From assembly GCA_023411405.1 (NCBI GenBank), contig JAEYOU010000062.1, positions 1-24,869 on the forward strand: a stretch of DNA of 24,869 bases, given 5' to 3'. The notes under the pieces are model-generated. The model was not told where the DNA came from. It saw only the letters and a program-made list of their open reading frames with translations, and ran no database searches. The DNA is from Pseudomonadota bacterium. Its GTDB lineage: Bacteria; Myxococcota; Myxococcia; Myxococcales; Anaeromyxobacteraceae. This document shows positions 14,174-22,671 of the stretch, one piece after another. How positions within the stretch are numbered: the stretch's first letter is position 1; each line of letters starts with the position of its first letter. Made by a program: the position numbers and the translations under genes.

Positions 14174-14869
14174 GTGCGCGCGCTCCTGACGGAGAAGCTC
14201 CTGGAGGTGCTGAAGGCGGTCGCGCCCCTGGTCGCCGCCGTCTGCGTGCTCCAGGTCGTTCTCGTCAAGGCGCCCGCCGCGCTGTTCCTCCAGTTCCTGG
14301 GCGGCTCGTTGCTCGCGACCGCCGGGATGGTGCTGATCTTCATCGGCGTGGACCTCGGGATCCTGCCTATGGGCCGGTTCGTGGGGGCCGAGCTGCCGAA
14401 GCGGGGTTCGCTGAAACTGATCGTCGCGGTGGGTTTCGCCGTGGGCTTCGCGACGACCGTCGCCGAGCCGGACGTGCTCGTCCTCGCCGGGCAGGTCGAC
14501 GCGGCTTCCCACGGTGCGATTCGCGACTCGACGGTCACGTACGTCATCGCCCTGGGGGTCGCGCTCTTCGTCGCCCTCGCCATGCTACGCATCGTGTACG
14601 GCTGGCCGATGGCGTACTTGCTGTCGATCGCGTACGCCGCCGTTGTCGTCCTCTCCTTCTTCGCGCCGGCGGAGTTCGTCCCGCTCGCCTACGACGCCGG
14701 GAGCGTGACAACGGGGGTGCTGACCGCGCCGGTGGTGATCGCGCTCACCCTCGGTCTCGCCTCCGTCCTCGCGGGCCGGTCGGCTCTGGCGGACGGCTTC
14801 GGGATCCTGGGGTTCGCCTCCGTGGGGCCCATCATCGCGATCCTGATCATGAGCATGCTCGGACGGTGA
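14174..14869 (+). CDS. DUF1538 membrane protein, first subunit (UmpA-like)
   Basis: A 231-residue polytopic membrane protein of the DUF1538 family, with about six hydrophobic helices. Conserved features are the N-terminal LLEVLKAVAPLVAAVCVLQ, GVDLGILPMGRFVG, and VGFATTVAEPDVLVLAGQV, whose Glu-Pro in a membrane segment recurs in the next gene, plus AYDAGSVTTGVLTAPVVIAL. It is followed after 3 bases by a second DUF1538 gene and then a PII-like gene, so the three form one operon. A two-gene DUF1538 pair has been described, as I recall, as a two-component cation/proton antiporter (UmpAB); whether this pair does the same is inferred. The start is a GTG without a good ribosome binding site. Confidence 0.82.
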   Translation: MRALLTEKLLEVLKAVAPLVAAVCVLQVVLVKAPAALFLQFLGGSLLATAGMVLIFIGVDLGILPMGRFVGAELPKRGSLKLIVAVGFAVGFATTVAEPDVLVLAGQVDAASHGAIRDSTVTYVIALGVALFVALAMLRIVYGWPMAYLLSIAYAAVVVLSFFAPAEFVPLAYDAGSVTTGVLTAPVVIALTLGLASVLAGRSALADGFGILGFASVGPIIAILIMSMLGR

Positions 14870-14872
14870 ACG

Positions 14873-15586
14873 ATGCACGAGATCGGCGCCACGGCGACCA
14901 GCGTCCTCAAAGCGGTCCTACCGCTCACCGTGCTGTTCGCGGCGTTCCAGGTGCTGCTGCTGAAGCTCCCCCGCGCGCGAGCCAAGAACCTCTTCGTCGG
15001 AACGGCGGTGGCAGCGGTGGGCCTGTTCCTGTTCCTGCTGGGGGTGAACGTCGCGTTCCTGCCGTTCGGGCGCCTGATCGGCGAGGCCCTTGGCTCCCTG
15101 CCGCGGGGGTGGCTGATCGCCGTCGGGCTGCTCCTCGGGTTCCTCACCACGTGGGGAGAGCCGGCCGTCCGGATCCTGGCAGATCAGGTGGAGGAGGCGT
15201 CGAGCGGATCGCTCCGCGCCTCGATGGTGCTGGTCGCGATCTGCCTCGGCGTCGCGGTGTGGGTGGGCCTCGGAATGTACAGGATCGCGTACGGGACCCC
15301 GCTCCTGTACTTCGTGGCGCCCGGATATGCTCTCGCCATCGTCATGATCGCATTCAGCGACAAGGCCTTCGTCTCCATCGCCGTCGACGCGGGCGGGGTC
15401 GCCACGGGGCCGCTCGCCAACTCGTTCCTCCTTGCCCTGGCGCTTGGGGCGTCCGCGGCGATGGGCGATCAGGATCCGATCCTGAACGGCCTTGGCCTGG
15501 TCGCGTTGATCGCCCTCGCGCCCGTGATATCGGTCATGGGGTTGGGGTTCGTCTTCAGCTGGAAACAGCGTCGAAAGGACGGGTGA
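14873..15586 (+). CDS. DUF1538 membrane protein, second subunit (UmpB-like)
   Basis: A 237-residue paralogue of the preceding gene with the same helix plan. It has VLKAVLPLTVLFAAFQVLLL near the start, GVNVAFLPFGRLIG, GFLTTWGEPAVRILADQVEE (the shared Glu-Pro motif), VDAGGVATGPLANSFLLALA, and a last helix ending in the basic tail WKQRRKDG. The internal match between the two products indicates tandem duplication followed by divergence, as expected for subunits of a heteromeric transporter. It begins 3 bases after the upstream stop and ends 2 bases before the PII-like start, so translational coupling across all three genes is likely. The transported ion or solute cannot be read from the sequence. 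Confidence 0.82.
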   Translation: MHEIGATATSVLKAVLPLTVLFAAFQVLLLKLPRARAKNLFVGTAVAAVGLFLFLLGVNVAFLPFGRLIGEALGSLPRGWLIAVGLLLGFLTTWGEPAVRILADQVEEASSGSLRASMVLVAICLGVAVWVGLGMYRIAYGTPLLYFVAPGYALAIVMIAFSDKAFVSIAVDAGGVATGPLANSFLLALALGASAAMGDQDPILNGLGLVALIALAPVISVMGLGFVFSWKQRRKDG

Positions 15587-15588
15587 CG

Positions 15589-15918
15589 ATGCCCACCACC
15601 TCGCTCATCGTGACCATCGTGCGCAAGGGCTGGGGGAACGCGGTTCTGGATGCCTCGGTGAAGGCAGGCGCCCAGGGCGGAACCGTGCTCCTCGGGCGCG
15701 GCTCGGGCAGGAACGAGCAGCAGAAGATCCTCGGCATCCCCATCGAGCCCGAGAAGGAGATCCTCTTGACGGTCGCCTACTCGGATCGGGCCGAGGCGAT
15801 CCTGGAGGCGATCCTCCGCGCCGGGGAACTGAACGAGGTAGGTGCCGGGCTCGCGTTCATCGTGCCCGTCGAGAAGGTGGTCGGCCTGGCCCACCTGCTC
15901 GTCCACCCTCCGAAATGA
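15589..15918 (+). CDS. PII-like (GlnB-related) signalling protein coupled to DUF1538 proteins
   Basis: A 109-residue small protein with a PII-type ferredoxin-like fold. TSLIVTIVRKGWGNAVLDASVKAGAQGGTVLLGRGSG covers strand 1, helix A and strand 2. A short T-loop region (NEQQKILGIPIEPEKEIL) follows, then helix B (RAEAILEAILRAGELNE) and the final strand GAGLAFIVPVEKVVGL. The T-loop lacks the tyrosine modified by uridylylation in GlnB, and the usual B-loop TGxxGDGK is replaced by AGELNEVGAG, so classical GlnD control is unlikely. PII proteins normally bind membrane or enzyme partners in response to nucleotides. Gene order (2 bases after the second DUF1538 gene) makes those membrane proteins the obvious target. 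Confidence 0.85.
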   Translation: MPTTSLIVTIVRKGWGNAVLDASVKAGAQGGTVLLGRGSGRNEQQKILGIPIEPEKEILLTVAYSDRAEAILEAILRAGELNEVGAGLAFIVPVEKVVGLAHLLVHPPK

Positions 15919-15951
15919 AGTTCGGGCTCCCGGCACTCGCACCGGCGCGCC

Positions 15952-15965
15952 ACGCCGCGCGGCGT
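15952..15965. terminator. Short palindrome between convergent genes
   Basis: ACGCCGCGCGGCGT is a perfect 14-bp palindrome in the 68-base gap between the convergent PII-like and antiporter genes. It could act as a bidirectional transcript end, but it lacks a T-tract and has no loop unless the central bases unpair. Confidence 0.3.
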
Positions 15966-15986
15966 CACGGAGCTGGAGAGCGTGGT

Positions 15987-18110
15987 TCAGCCGGCGCGAT
16001 CGCTCGGCGCCGGACTGTGCAGCACCTCGAGCTGAGGGGGGGACGAGACCTCCGCGCAGAGCAGCTCGCGGGCGGAGTCGACCGCCTCATGCGACCCCGC
16101 GAGCACGAGGACATCGCCTGGTCGGAGGACCTCGTTGGCGCTCGGAACCATCACCGATACGCCCGGACGCGAGATGACGAGTACGGTGGCGCCCGTCCGG
16201 CCGCGCACCCCCATTGCCGAGAGGCTCTGGCCTACGGCCAGGCTCCCCTCGCCAAGCCGCACCGCAGTCGGCTCGCCGATTCCCGGGAACATCGTGCGGA
16301 TGTTCGCGAGCGCGTCATCACCGGTCTGCGGATGGGCGTGGTTTGGCGCGGCCTGCTTCGCGAGCGCCTCGACGATGACCTGGGCCCCGGCGCGGACGTG
16401 ACCCTGGAGCTCCGCGGCGCGCCGCCAGAACCCGATGCCGAGGACCAGGATCACCGCCACGAGGAGCGCGGCCCCGGGCACGCCGGGCAGGAACGGCTGC
16501 GTGATGGCGACGATCGGCAAGAGGACGAACAGCGTCGCGCCGAGTTGCACGATGCCGAGGAGCGCCCGCCGTGGCGCCGCGGCGAGGTCGGGACGACCCG
16601 CGGCGCCCGCCGGGAGCGCGGCAGACGCGAGCGCGAGGCCGAGGCGGCGCCCGTTCCAGACGAGCCCCACGAGAAACGGCGCGCCGAGGAGCGCTGCCAT
16701 CACGAAGAAGAGCCATCGCGCCAGGCTCGCGTCGAGACCGAGCCCCTCGGCAATCCAGCGCGTCCCTGAGGCCGCCCCGACCGACGCGCCGATCGCAATG
16801 GCGGTGACCGCGACGGCGTCGACGAGCACGGCGCGCACGACCGTCCGGACCTGTGCCCCGAGGGTGTGGCGAGCTGGCGAGCGCCCGAGCTGCTCCACCC
16901 AGCTTCCGTACAGTGAGACGACCGTCTGGAGCCGCGGCGGGAGCTTGCGGTCAATGAAGGCTGCCGCGGTGCTCGACCCGGCGATGAGCCAGGGCGTCGT
17001 GAGCGTCGTCACCGCGGACACCGCGACGGCAACAGGGTACAGGAAGTCGCGCGTGGCCCCGAGCGAGGTCCCGAGCGCTGCGAGGATGAAGGAGAACTCG
17101 CCGATCTGGGCGAGGCTCATTCCCGTCTGGGCGGACAGCCGGACCCCGTGGCCGGTGAGGAAGGCGCCCAGCCCGACCGCCGTGGACTTCCCGAGGACCA
17201 CGAGCGCGATGAAGGCGACGACCGCGACCCAGTGGCGGGCGACGAGCGTCGGATCGATGAGGATGCCGACCGAGACGAAGAAGACCGCGGCGAACAGGTC
17301 CCGCACGGGCCGAACGATCTCCTCGACCGCGTGCGCCTCGCCGGACTCCGCCACGAGCGAGCCCGCGATGAACGCGCCGAGCGCCACCGAGTAGCCTGAC
17401 GCATGCGCGAGGTAGGCGAACCCGAAACACAGGCCGAGGCTCGCCACGAGCAGCGTCTCGGGGTTGCCGCGGTGCCGCACGTAGCGGATCGTGCGAGGAA
17501 CGAGGAGCATGCCCCCGGCGAGCAGGAGAGCGAGGAAGGCCCCGAGTCGACCGAGCGTCGCGCCCAGCTCGCCCGGCGAGACACCCGCGCCCGTGGCCAC
17601 GGCCGTGAGGACCGCCATGAAGAGGATGGCGAGGAGATCTTCGACGAGGAGGACGCCGACCACTAGGTCGCGTAGCTGACCGCGAACGCGAAGGTCGTCG
17701 AAGGCCTTCGCGATGATCGTCGTGGAGGACATCGCGACGATCGCACCGGCAAATACGCTCTCAAGCACGGTCCAGCCGAAGGCGCGGCCCACGATGAAGC
17801 CCAGCCACACCATGATGCTCGACTGCACGACCGCGGTGATCCCTGCCGTCGGCCCCACCTGCGCGAGCTTCCGCAAGCTGAACTCGAGCCCCAGCGCGAA
17901 CATGAGGAGGATGACGCCGAGCTCCGAGAGCGTCTGGACGGTGTCCCTGTCCGCGACGAGAGGGATCGGCACGTGGGGACCGACGATGAGCCCGGCGAGG
18001 ATGTACCCGAGGACGACGGGCTGGCGGAGGCGCTGGAAGAGCACCGTCGTGACGGCCGCGACGCCCAGGACGATGGTGAGAGCGAGGAGGAAGTGGTGGG
18101 CGCCCTGCAT
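15987..18110 (-). CDS. CPA2 family cation:proton antiporter with TrkA-C domain
   Basis: A 707-residue KefB/YbaL-type monovalent cation:proton antiporter. Residues about 1-380 form the transporter core (LRQPVVLGYILAGLIVGP, LGVILLMFALGLEFSLRKL, AIVAMSSTTIIAKAFDD, VEDLLAILFMAVL, FFVSVGILIDP, SLAQIGEFSFILAALG). A second hydrophobic region (about 420-570) holds extra helices. The C-terminus (about 605-690) is a TrkA-C/RCK_C domain (LAVGQSLSAMGVRGRTGATVLVISR to LRPGDVLVLAGSHEAVDSARELL). There is no NAD-binding RCK_N domain between them, unlike KefB/KefC. Such proteins exchange K+ or Na+ for protons in the inner membrane. It converges on the DUF1538/PII operon, which strengthens a local theme of ion homeostasis. 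No clear ribosome binding site before the ATG. Confidence 0.9.
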   Translation of the reverse strand: MQGAHHFLLALTIVLGVAAVTTVLFQRLRQPVVLGYILAGLIVGPHVPIPLVADRDTVQTLSELGVILLMFALGLEFSLRKLAQVGPTAGITAVVQSSIMVWLGFIVGRAFGWTVLESVFAGAIVAMSSTTIIAKAFDDLRVRGQLRDLVVGVLLVEDLLAILFMAVLTAVATGAGVSPGELGATLGRLGAFLALLLAGGMLLVPRTIRYVRHRGNPETLLVASLGLCFGFAYLAHASGYSVALGAFIAGSLVAESGEAHAVEEIVRPVRDLFAAVFFVSVGILIDPTLVARHWVAVVAFIALVVLGKSTAVGLGAFLTGHGVRLSAQTGMSLAQIGEFSFILAALGTSLGATRDFLYPVAVAVSAVTTLTTPWLIAGSSTAAAFIDRKLPPRLQTVVSLYGSWVEQLGRSPARHTLGAQVRTVVRAVLVDAVAVTAIAIGASVGAASGTRWIAEGLGLDASLARWLFFVMAALLGAPFLVGLVWNGRRLGLALASAALPAGAAGRPDLAAAPRRALLGIVQLGATLFVLLPIVAITQPFLPGVPGAALLVAVILVLGIGFWRRAAELQGHVRAGAQVIVEALAKQAAPNHAHPQTGDDALANIRTMFPGIGEPTAVRLGEGSLAVGQSLSAMGVRGRTGATVLVISRPGVSVMVPSANEVLRPGDVLVLAGSHEAVDSARELLCAEVSSPPQLEVLHSPAPSDRAG

Positions 18111-18150
18111 GTCTACGGACTTAGCACGCGTGCGGGCGCCTGGCCTCCTT

Positions 18151-18191
18151 CAATCGCGCCCAGAGGCACGGTGGCCGAGGCCGGGCGATTG
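18151..18191. repeat. Inverted repeat between the antiporter and the ABC operon
   Basis: CAATCGC (18151-18157) and GCGATTG (18185-18191) are exact complements around a GC-rich loop, in the 188-base gap upstream of the antiporter and downstream of the ABC operon. It could be an operator for the antiporter or part of the ABC transcript end. Nothing else was recognised in the gap. Confidence 0.35.
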
Positions 18192-18298
18192 ACCAGGGAT
18201 CCCGCTCTGGGCGTCTCCTCCCGCGACGTGCGAGATGACTGCCATGAGCGCCCCCGACCGACCCAAGTCCGACTCGATGGACCATGATGCACGCCTGG

Positions 18299-19108
18299 CT
18301 ACAGCTTCGTCGAGGCGGGGCGCCGGAGGAGGTGAGGGTGCGGCTCCGGCCCGGGGGCTGCGAGGAGCCGCAGCGCGCCGGCGGGCCTCGGGCTGTTGGT
18401 GGGGATGTCGTAGGTGATCGTGGCGCCGAACGCCTCGGGGGCCTGCGGATCGATCCGCACCTTGTCGAAGACGAGGACCCGGGTCCCGAGCTGGAAGCTC
18501 TCGCGGATGTCGTGGGTGATCATGAACACCGTCATGCGGTGCTGCGCCCAGAGCGTCTTGATGAGCGCGTGCATGTCCGCGGTGGTCCCCGGGTCGAGCG
18601 CGCCGAACGGCTCGTCGAGCAGGAGGATCCGCGGCGCGCAGATGACGGACTGGGCGATCGAGGCCCGCTGCTGCATCCCGCCGGAGAGCTGGGCGGGGTA
18701 CCGCGCCCGCGCCTCCCAGAGCCCCACCGCGTGGAGCATGTCCCGGACCTGCTCGCGCGCGGCGCGGCGGCGCGCGCCCCAGAGGCGGCCGAGCACCGGC
18801 GCGGCGCGGAGCTCGAGCCCGAGGAGCAGGTTCTCCTCCACGGTCAGGTGCGGGAACAGGGAGTAGCGCTGGAACACGATCCCGCGGTCCGGGCCCGGCT
18901 CGTCCGGGAGGGGCGCGCCGTCCACGAGGAACGTGCCGCGCGTGGGCCGCTCGACTCCCAGGAGCATGCGGAGGAACGTGGTCTTCCCGCACCCCGAGGC
19001 GCCGACGATCGTGACGAACTCGCCCTCCTGGACCTCCAGGTTCACCCGCTCCAGCACCACCTGGCGTCCGTACTCCTTCCAGAGGTGGTTCACCGAGACG
19101 AGCGCCAC
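18299..19108 (-). CDS. ABC transporter ATP-binding protein (urea carboxylase-linked type)
   Basis: A 269-residue ABC ATPase of the nitrate/taurine/sulfonate import group. Walker A is GASGCGKTT, the Q-loop lies in GIVFQRYSLFPHLT, the signature is LSGGMQQR, Walker B is RILLLDEPFGALD, and the switch His lies in VFMITHDIRE. The tail (TRVLVFDKVR, then FGATITYDIPTN) is typical, as I recall, of the ATPases found next to urea/guanidine carboxylases. Two GTG starts compete: 19114 overlaps the permease stop as GTGA, but AGGAGG at 19115-19120 lies six bases before the second GTG at 19108, which is preferred. It is the last gene of the minus-strand binding protein-permease-ATPase operon and would drive import at the inner membrane. 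Confidence 0.9.
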   Translation of the reverse strand: MALVSVNHLWKEYGRQVVLERVNLEVQEGEFVTIVGASGCGKTTFLRMLLGVERPTRGTFLVDGAPLPDEPGPDRGIVFQRYSLFPHLTVEENLLLGLELRAAPVLGRLWGARRRAAREQVRDMLHAVGLWEARARYPAQLSGGMQQRASIAQSVICAPRILLLDEPFGALDPGTTADMHALIKTLWAQHRMTVFMITHDIRESFQLGTRVLVFDKVRIDPQAPEAFGATITYDIPTNSPRPAGALRLLAAPGPEPHPHLLRRPASTKL

Positions 19109-19110
19109 GG

Positions 19111-19926
19111 TCACCCTCCTGGCTCGGCCCACGCGAACGCCCGCGCGCGGAAGCGGCGCAGCCCGGCGTCCATGGCGAAGGCGAGCAGCGTGATCCAGGC
19201 CACGTACGGCAGGATGACCTCCATCGACATGTACCGGCGCACGAGGAAGATGCGGTAGCCGAGGCCCTCGGTCGAGGCGATCGCCTCGGCGGCGATGAGG
19301 AAGAGCCAGGCCGATCCGAGCGTCAGGCGGAGCGCGTCGACGAGGCGCGGCCAGAGCTGCGGCAGGACCACCCGGACGACGAGCTGCAAGGTCGAGGCGC
19401 CGAGCGTCTGCGCCTTGACGAGCTGCTCCGCCGGCAGCTCCTGGGCGCGGAGGGCGAGGTCCCGCACCAGGACGGGCGCGACGCCGATCACCATGAGGGC
19501 CACCTTGGCCGCCTCGCCCAGCCCGAAGACGATGAAGAGGATCGGGAGCACCGCCAGCGGCGGCACCATCGAGAACGCGGCCACGAAGGGCGACAGCGCG
19601 GCGCGCGCGTAGGGCACGATGCCGAGCGCCAGCCCGAGGGCGAGCCCGCACGCGGCGCTCAGGGCGAGCGCCAGCCCGAGGCGGCGCAGGCTGGCCCAGG
19701 TGTCGGCCCAGAGCAGGACCGCGCCGGTGCGGGCGTCCTCCTCGACCGCGAGCCGGTGGATCGCCGCGGCGTAGCTGCCGGGGGCGGGCAGGAGCTTGTC
19801 GTCCGGGTTCGCCCGCAGGCGCGCGCCCGAGGCGGCGAGGTACGTCGCCACGACGAGCACGAACGGGAGGAGCCCGAGCGAGAGGCTCCCGAACCGATCC
19901 GGGCGGCGGTTGACGAGCCTGCGCAC
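19111..19926 (-). CDS. ABC transporter permease (urea carboxylase-linked type)
   Basis: A 271-residue inner membrane permease of the SsuC/TauC/NrtB group with about six helices. A short basic N-terminus ([13 protein letters not shown]) precedes helix 1. The ATPase-contact loop is [23 protein letters not shown], a good match to the EAA motif with its conserved Gly. Hydrophobic blocks such as [24 protein letters not shown] and [23 protein letters not shown] are typical of the family. The GTG start at 19926 has GAGAGG four bases upstream and lies 8 bases after the binding-protein stop; the 3' end is 2 bases from the ATPase start. It forms the channel for the solute captured by the upstream binding protein. 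Confidence 0.9.
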   Translation of the reverse strand: MRRLVNRRPDRFGSLSLGLLPFVLVVATYLAASGARLRANPDDKLLPAPGSYAAAIHRLAVEEDARTGAVLLWADTWASLRRLGLALALSAACGLALGLALGIVPYARAALSPFVAAFSMVPPLAVLPILFIVFGLGEAAKVALMVIGVAPVLVRDLALRAQELPAEQLVKAQTLGASTLQLVVRVVLPQLWPRLVDALRLTLGSAWLFLIAAEAIASTEGLGYRIFLVRRYMSMEVILPYVAWITLLAFAMDAGLRRFRARAFAWAEPGG

Positions 19927-19934
19927 GCGCCCTC

Positions 19935-21011
19935 TCAGAGCTTTCCGTCCGCCGCCAGGCGGGTGAACGAGGGGTCGAACCGGAGCTTCACGTTCGCCGC
20001 GTTGCCGAGGGGCTTCGCCTTCGGGAACGCGATCCCGACGGCGTCGACGGTCTTCGCCCCCTCGCCGAGGAGCCCGTGCGCGAAGGAGAACTTCCGGACC
20101 TGGTCCATCGTCGCCACGAGGTTCGGGCTCTCGAAGAAGGCGAGCGCCTCGGCGGGCTTCGCGAAGAGCCGGGTGGTGGAGAGCTGCTCCTCGAACCCTG
20201 CCAGATCGGTGCCCGAGGCCCTGGCCATCGCCGCCTTCGCGGCCTGCGCCGGCGCGCCGCCGCCCGTCAGGACCCCGAGCGTCTCGTACCAGGCGCCGAC
20301 GAGCGCCTTCCCGAGCGCGGGGTGCTCCTTCAGGACCTCGGTCTTCACCACCATGAGGTCGATGATCTCGCCCGGGATCTTGCTGGAGTCGAAGACGAGC
20401 TGGGCGTCCTTGGCCTTCAGGATCTCGGAGAGCTGCGGCTTCCAGGTGACGGTGGCCGTCGTGGAGGGCGCGCCGAAGGCGGCGACGATGTCGGCGTCGG
20501 AGGTGTTCACGACCTTCACGTCGCGCTCGGTGAGCCCTGCGGCGGCGAGCCCGCGCGCGAGCAGGTAGTGGGAGACCGACAGCTCGACGAGGTGGATGGA
20601 CTGTCCCTTCAGGTCGGCGAGCTTCTTCCCCTTGGCCTTCAGCACCACGCCGTCGTTGCCGTTGGAGAAGTCCCCGACGATCAAGGCGGTCGAGTCCACG
20701 CCGCCCGCCGCGGGGATCGTGAGCGCGTCCATGTTTGTCATGACGCAGCCGTCGAACTTTCCGGCGGTGAACTGGTTGATCGACTCGACGTAGTCGTTGA
20801 TCTGCGTGAGCTCGATCTCGATGCCGTACCGGTCCGCCCACTTCTTCAGGATGCCGCTCTCTGCGGCGTAGTCCCACGGCATCCACCCGACGTAGATGCT
20901 CCAGGCGACGTGGAACTGCTTCCGCGGCGCGGCGGCGCCGTGCGCGGGCGCGGCCAGCGCGAAGAGCGCTGCGCCTGCGAGCGCGAGGAGCGAGGACTTG
21001 CGGGTACGCAT
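19935..21011 (-). CDS. ABC transporter periplasmic substrate-binding protein (urea/guanidine type)
   Basis: A 358-residue NMT1/TauA-like periplasmic binding protein. The signal peptide [20 protein letters not shown] ends near APAHGAAAP. The mature protein starts [20 protein letters not shown] and has the two-lobe pattern with [23 protein letters not shown], the acidic pair [32 protein letters not shown], and [18 protein letters not shown]. The hinge and Trp/Asp-rich pocket suit a small polar nitrogen compound. AGGAG lies about nine bases before the ATG. It is the first gene of the three-gene importer, divergent from the DUF1989/carboxylase genes; this pairing suggests that it delivers their substrate, guanidine or urea. 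Ligand identity is inferred from context. Confidence 0.88.
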   Translation of the reverse strand: MRTRKSSLLALAGAALFALAAPAHGAAAPRKQFHVAWSIYVGWMPWDYAAESGILKKWADRYGIEIELTQINDYVESINQFTAGKFDGCVMTNMDALTIPAAGGVDSTALIVGDFSNGNDGVVLKAKGKKLADLKGQSIHLVELSVSHYLLARGLAAAGLTERDVKVVNTSDADIVAAFGAPSTTATVTWKPQLSEILKAKDAQLVFDSSKIPGEIIDLMVVKTEVLKEHPALGKALVGAWYETLGVLTGGGAPAQAAKAAMARASGTDLAGFEEQLSTTRLFAKPAEALAFFESPNLVATMDQVRKFSFAHGLLGEGAKTVDAVGIAFPKAKPLGNAANVKLRFDPSFTRLAADGKL

Positions 21012-21252
21012 TCGATGGTCTCCTGTTCGTGCTGCACGTGGGCGTCGCGGGCCCAGGCTGCAACGCGCGTACCGCGGCGGCGGCGCCGCGCCGGACGCCC
21101 GGACCGAGCGCTCCGGCGGGCGCCGCTGCTCGGAGAGGGAGCGGCCGCAGCCTCGGTTCCGGTCACCGCGCCGCCCGGCGCTCCCGGAACTCCGGCAGGG
21201 AGCCCTCCGCGCGCACCGGACCGCTGGTGCACCGCTTGCAGTCCGCCGGGGC
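21012..21252. promoter_or_regulatory. Divergent control region of the nitrogen locus
   Basis: A 241-base spacer between the importer and carboxylase operons must hold both promoters. One structure stands out: GGCGC (21082-21086) with GCGCC (21120-21124), and inside it GCCGG (21090-21094) with CCGGC (21113-21117), giving an imperfect hairpin over 21082-21124. Guanidine-sensing riboswitches often precede such genes, but the conserved guanidine-I core was not found on either strand. Confidence 0.4.
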
Positions 21253-21999
21253 ATGACCGCGACCCGCTTCGATCCCGCGCTGGTCCTGTGGCAGGAGGGC
21301 GTTCCCGGGGGTGCCCACTGGTCGGGAGTCCTCCGGCGCGGCGTCACCCTCCGTGTCACCGCCCGCGCCGACGGGGCCAACGTCTCCATCCTCTTCTACA
21401 ACTCCCAGTCGCTGGTCGAGCGCTACAACATGGCCGACACGCTCAAGGCGCAGCACGTCGCGCGGCTGACCGTGGGGAACGTCTGCTACTCCGACATGGG
21501 GCGGATCCTGTGCTCGATCACCGAGGACACCGCGGGGTGGAACGACCCGCTCTGCGGCGTCTCCGATCGGGCGCTGGTCGAGGCGAAGTACGGCGTGGCC
21601 CGCTACCAGGAGCACCGGAACGCGTACCACCGGAACGGCCGCGACGGCCTCGTGAACGAGGTGGGGAAGTGGGGGCTCGCCGCCCGGGACGTGGTCGAGC
21701 CGGTGAACCTCTTCAGCAAGGTGACCGCCGGCGAGGACGGCGCGCTCGTGTTCCATCCCCGCCATGCGCGCGAGGGGGACCACGTCGATCTGCGGTTCGA
21801 GCTCGACAGCCTCGTCGCCCTCACCACCTGCCAGCACCCGCTCGATCCCGATCCCGAGTACCGCCCGCGCCCCGTCCTGCTCACGGCGTGGCGGTCGGGC
21901 CCGGCCCGCGCCGACGATCCGTGCCGGCACTCCTGCCCGGAGAACGGCCGCGGGTTCCACAACACCGAGGTCTTCGCCTGCGAGGGGGCGCTCCGATGA
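21253..21999 (+). CDS. Urea carboxylase-associated protein 1 (DUF1989; carboxyguanidine deiminase subunit candidate)
   Basis: A 248-residue DUF1989 protein. It begins [27 protein letters not shown] and has [58 protein letters not shown] and a C-terminal FHNTEVF. The cysteines in NVCYSD and TTCQHP are candidate metal ligands shared with the next gene's fold. Proteins of this pair were long annotated as urea carboxylase-associated; the family is now linked to a two-subunit deiminase acting on carboxyguanidine (CgdA/CgdB), but which subunit this is cannot be assigned here. It overlaps the next start by 4 bases (ATGA), pointing to tight coupling. The ATG at 21253 aligns with the family start; the ribosome binding site is weak. 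Confidence 0.87.
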   Translation: MTATRFDPALVLWQEGVPGGAHWSGVLRRGVTLRVTARADGANVSILFYNSQSLVERYNMADTLKAQHVARLTVGNVCYSDMGRILCSITEDTAGWNDPLCGVSDRALVEAKYGVARYQEHRNAYHRNGRDGLVNEVGKWGLAARDVVEPVNLFSKVTAGEDGALVFHPRHAREGDHVDLRFELDSLVALTTCQHPLDPDPEYRPRPVLLTAWRSGPARADDPCRHSCPENGRGFHNTEVFACEGALR

Positions 22000-22649
22000 C
22001 CGCGGCCCTCGTCGAGAGCCCCTTCGATCCCGCGACGGCCGTCCACGACGAGGTGCTCCCCGCGGGCGAGCCCTGGGTCCACGTCGTCCGCGCGGGCCAG
22101 CGCCTCCGGATCGTCGACCTGAAGGGCAACCAGGCGGTGGACACGCTCTTCTACGCCGCCGCCGATCCCGCGGAGCGGTACAGCGCGAGCGACACCATCC
22201 GCGCGCAGGGCAACCTGTACCTCACCACCGGAACGCGGCTGCGCTCCACCGCGGGCCGGACGCTGCTCACGATCGTCGCCGACACCTGCGGCAGGCACGA
22301 CACGCTCGGCGGCGCGTGCTCCGCCGAGAGCAACACGGTGCGGTACGCCCTCGAGAAGCGGTTCATGCACGCCTGCCGCGACTCCTTCCTGCTCGGCATC
22401 GCGCGGTCCGGCGTCGCCCTCTCGAAGCGCGACCTCGCGAGCAACATCAACTTCTTCATGAACGTGCCGGTCACGCCGGAGGGGAAGCTCACGTTCGAGG
22501 ACGGGATCTCGGGCGCGGGCCGGTACGTGGAGCTGCGCGCCGAGGTGGACGTCCTCGTGCTCGTCTCGAACTGCCCCCAGCTCAACAACCCGTGCAACGG
22601 CTACGACCCCACGCCGGTGCAGCTCCTCGTGTGGGATCCGCCGGCCTGA
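21996..22649 (+). CDS. Urea carboxylase-associated protein 2 (DUF1989; carboxyguanidine deiminase subunit candidate)
   Basis: A 217-residue DUF1989 protein, paralogous to the upstream gene. Motifs: [84 protein letters not shown], and [22 protein letters not shown] at the end. The cysteines in GGACSAESN and [10 protein letters not shown] suit a structural or catalytic metal site. With the preceding gene it probably forms a heteromeric deiminase that turns the carboxylated intermediate into allophanate, releasing ammonia. The start overlaps the upstream stop (ATGA), and the carboxylase GTG follows after 22 bases. The assignment to the guanidine pathway is from family knowledge, not from a diagnostic residue. 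Confidence 0.87.
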   Translation: MTAALVESPFDPATAVHDEVLPAGEPWVHVVRAGQRLRIVDLKGNQAVDTLFYAAADPAERYSASDTIRAQGNLYLTTGTRLRSTAGRTLLTIVADTCGRHDTLGGACSAESNTVRYALEKRFMHACRDSFLLGIARSGVALSKRDLASNINFFMNVPVTPEGKLTFEDGISGAGRYVELRAEVDVLVLVSNCPQLNNPCNGYDPTPVQLLVWDPPA

Positions 22650-22671
22650 CGGCGACCCGAAGGGCCAGATC

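Noticed and set aside
21012..21252. Guanidine-I (ykkC) riboswitch
   Set aside because: The conserved CTAGGGTTCCG and CTGGTCCGAGAG core segments were not found on either strand; only a weak partial resemblance to the 3' segment exists.
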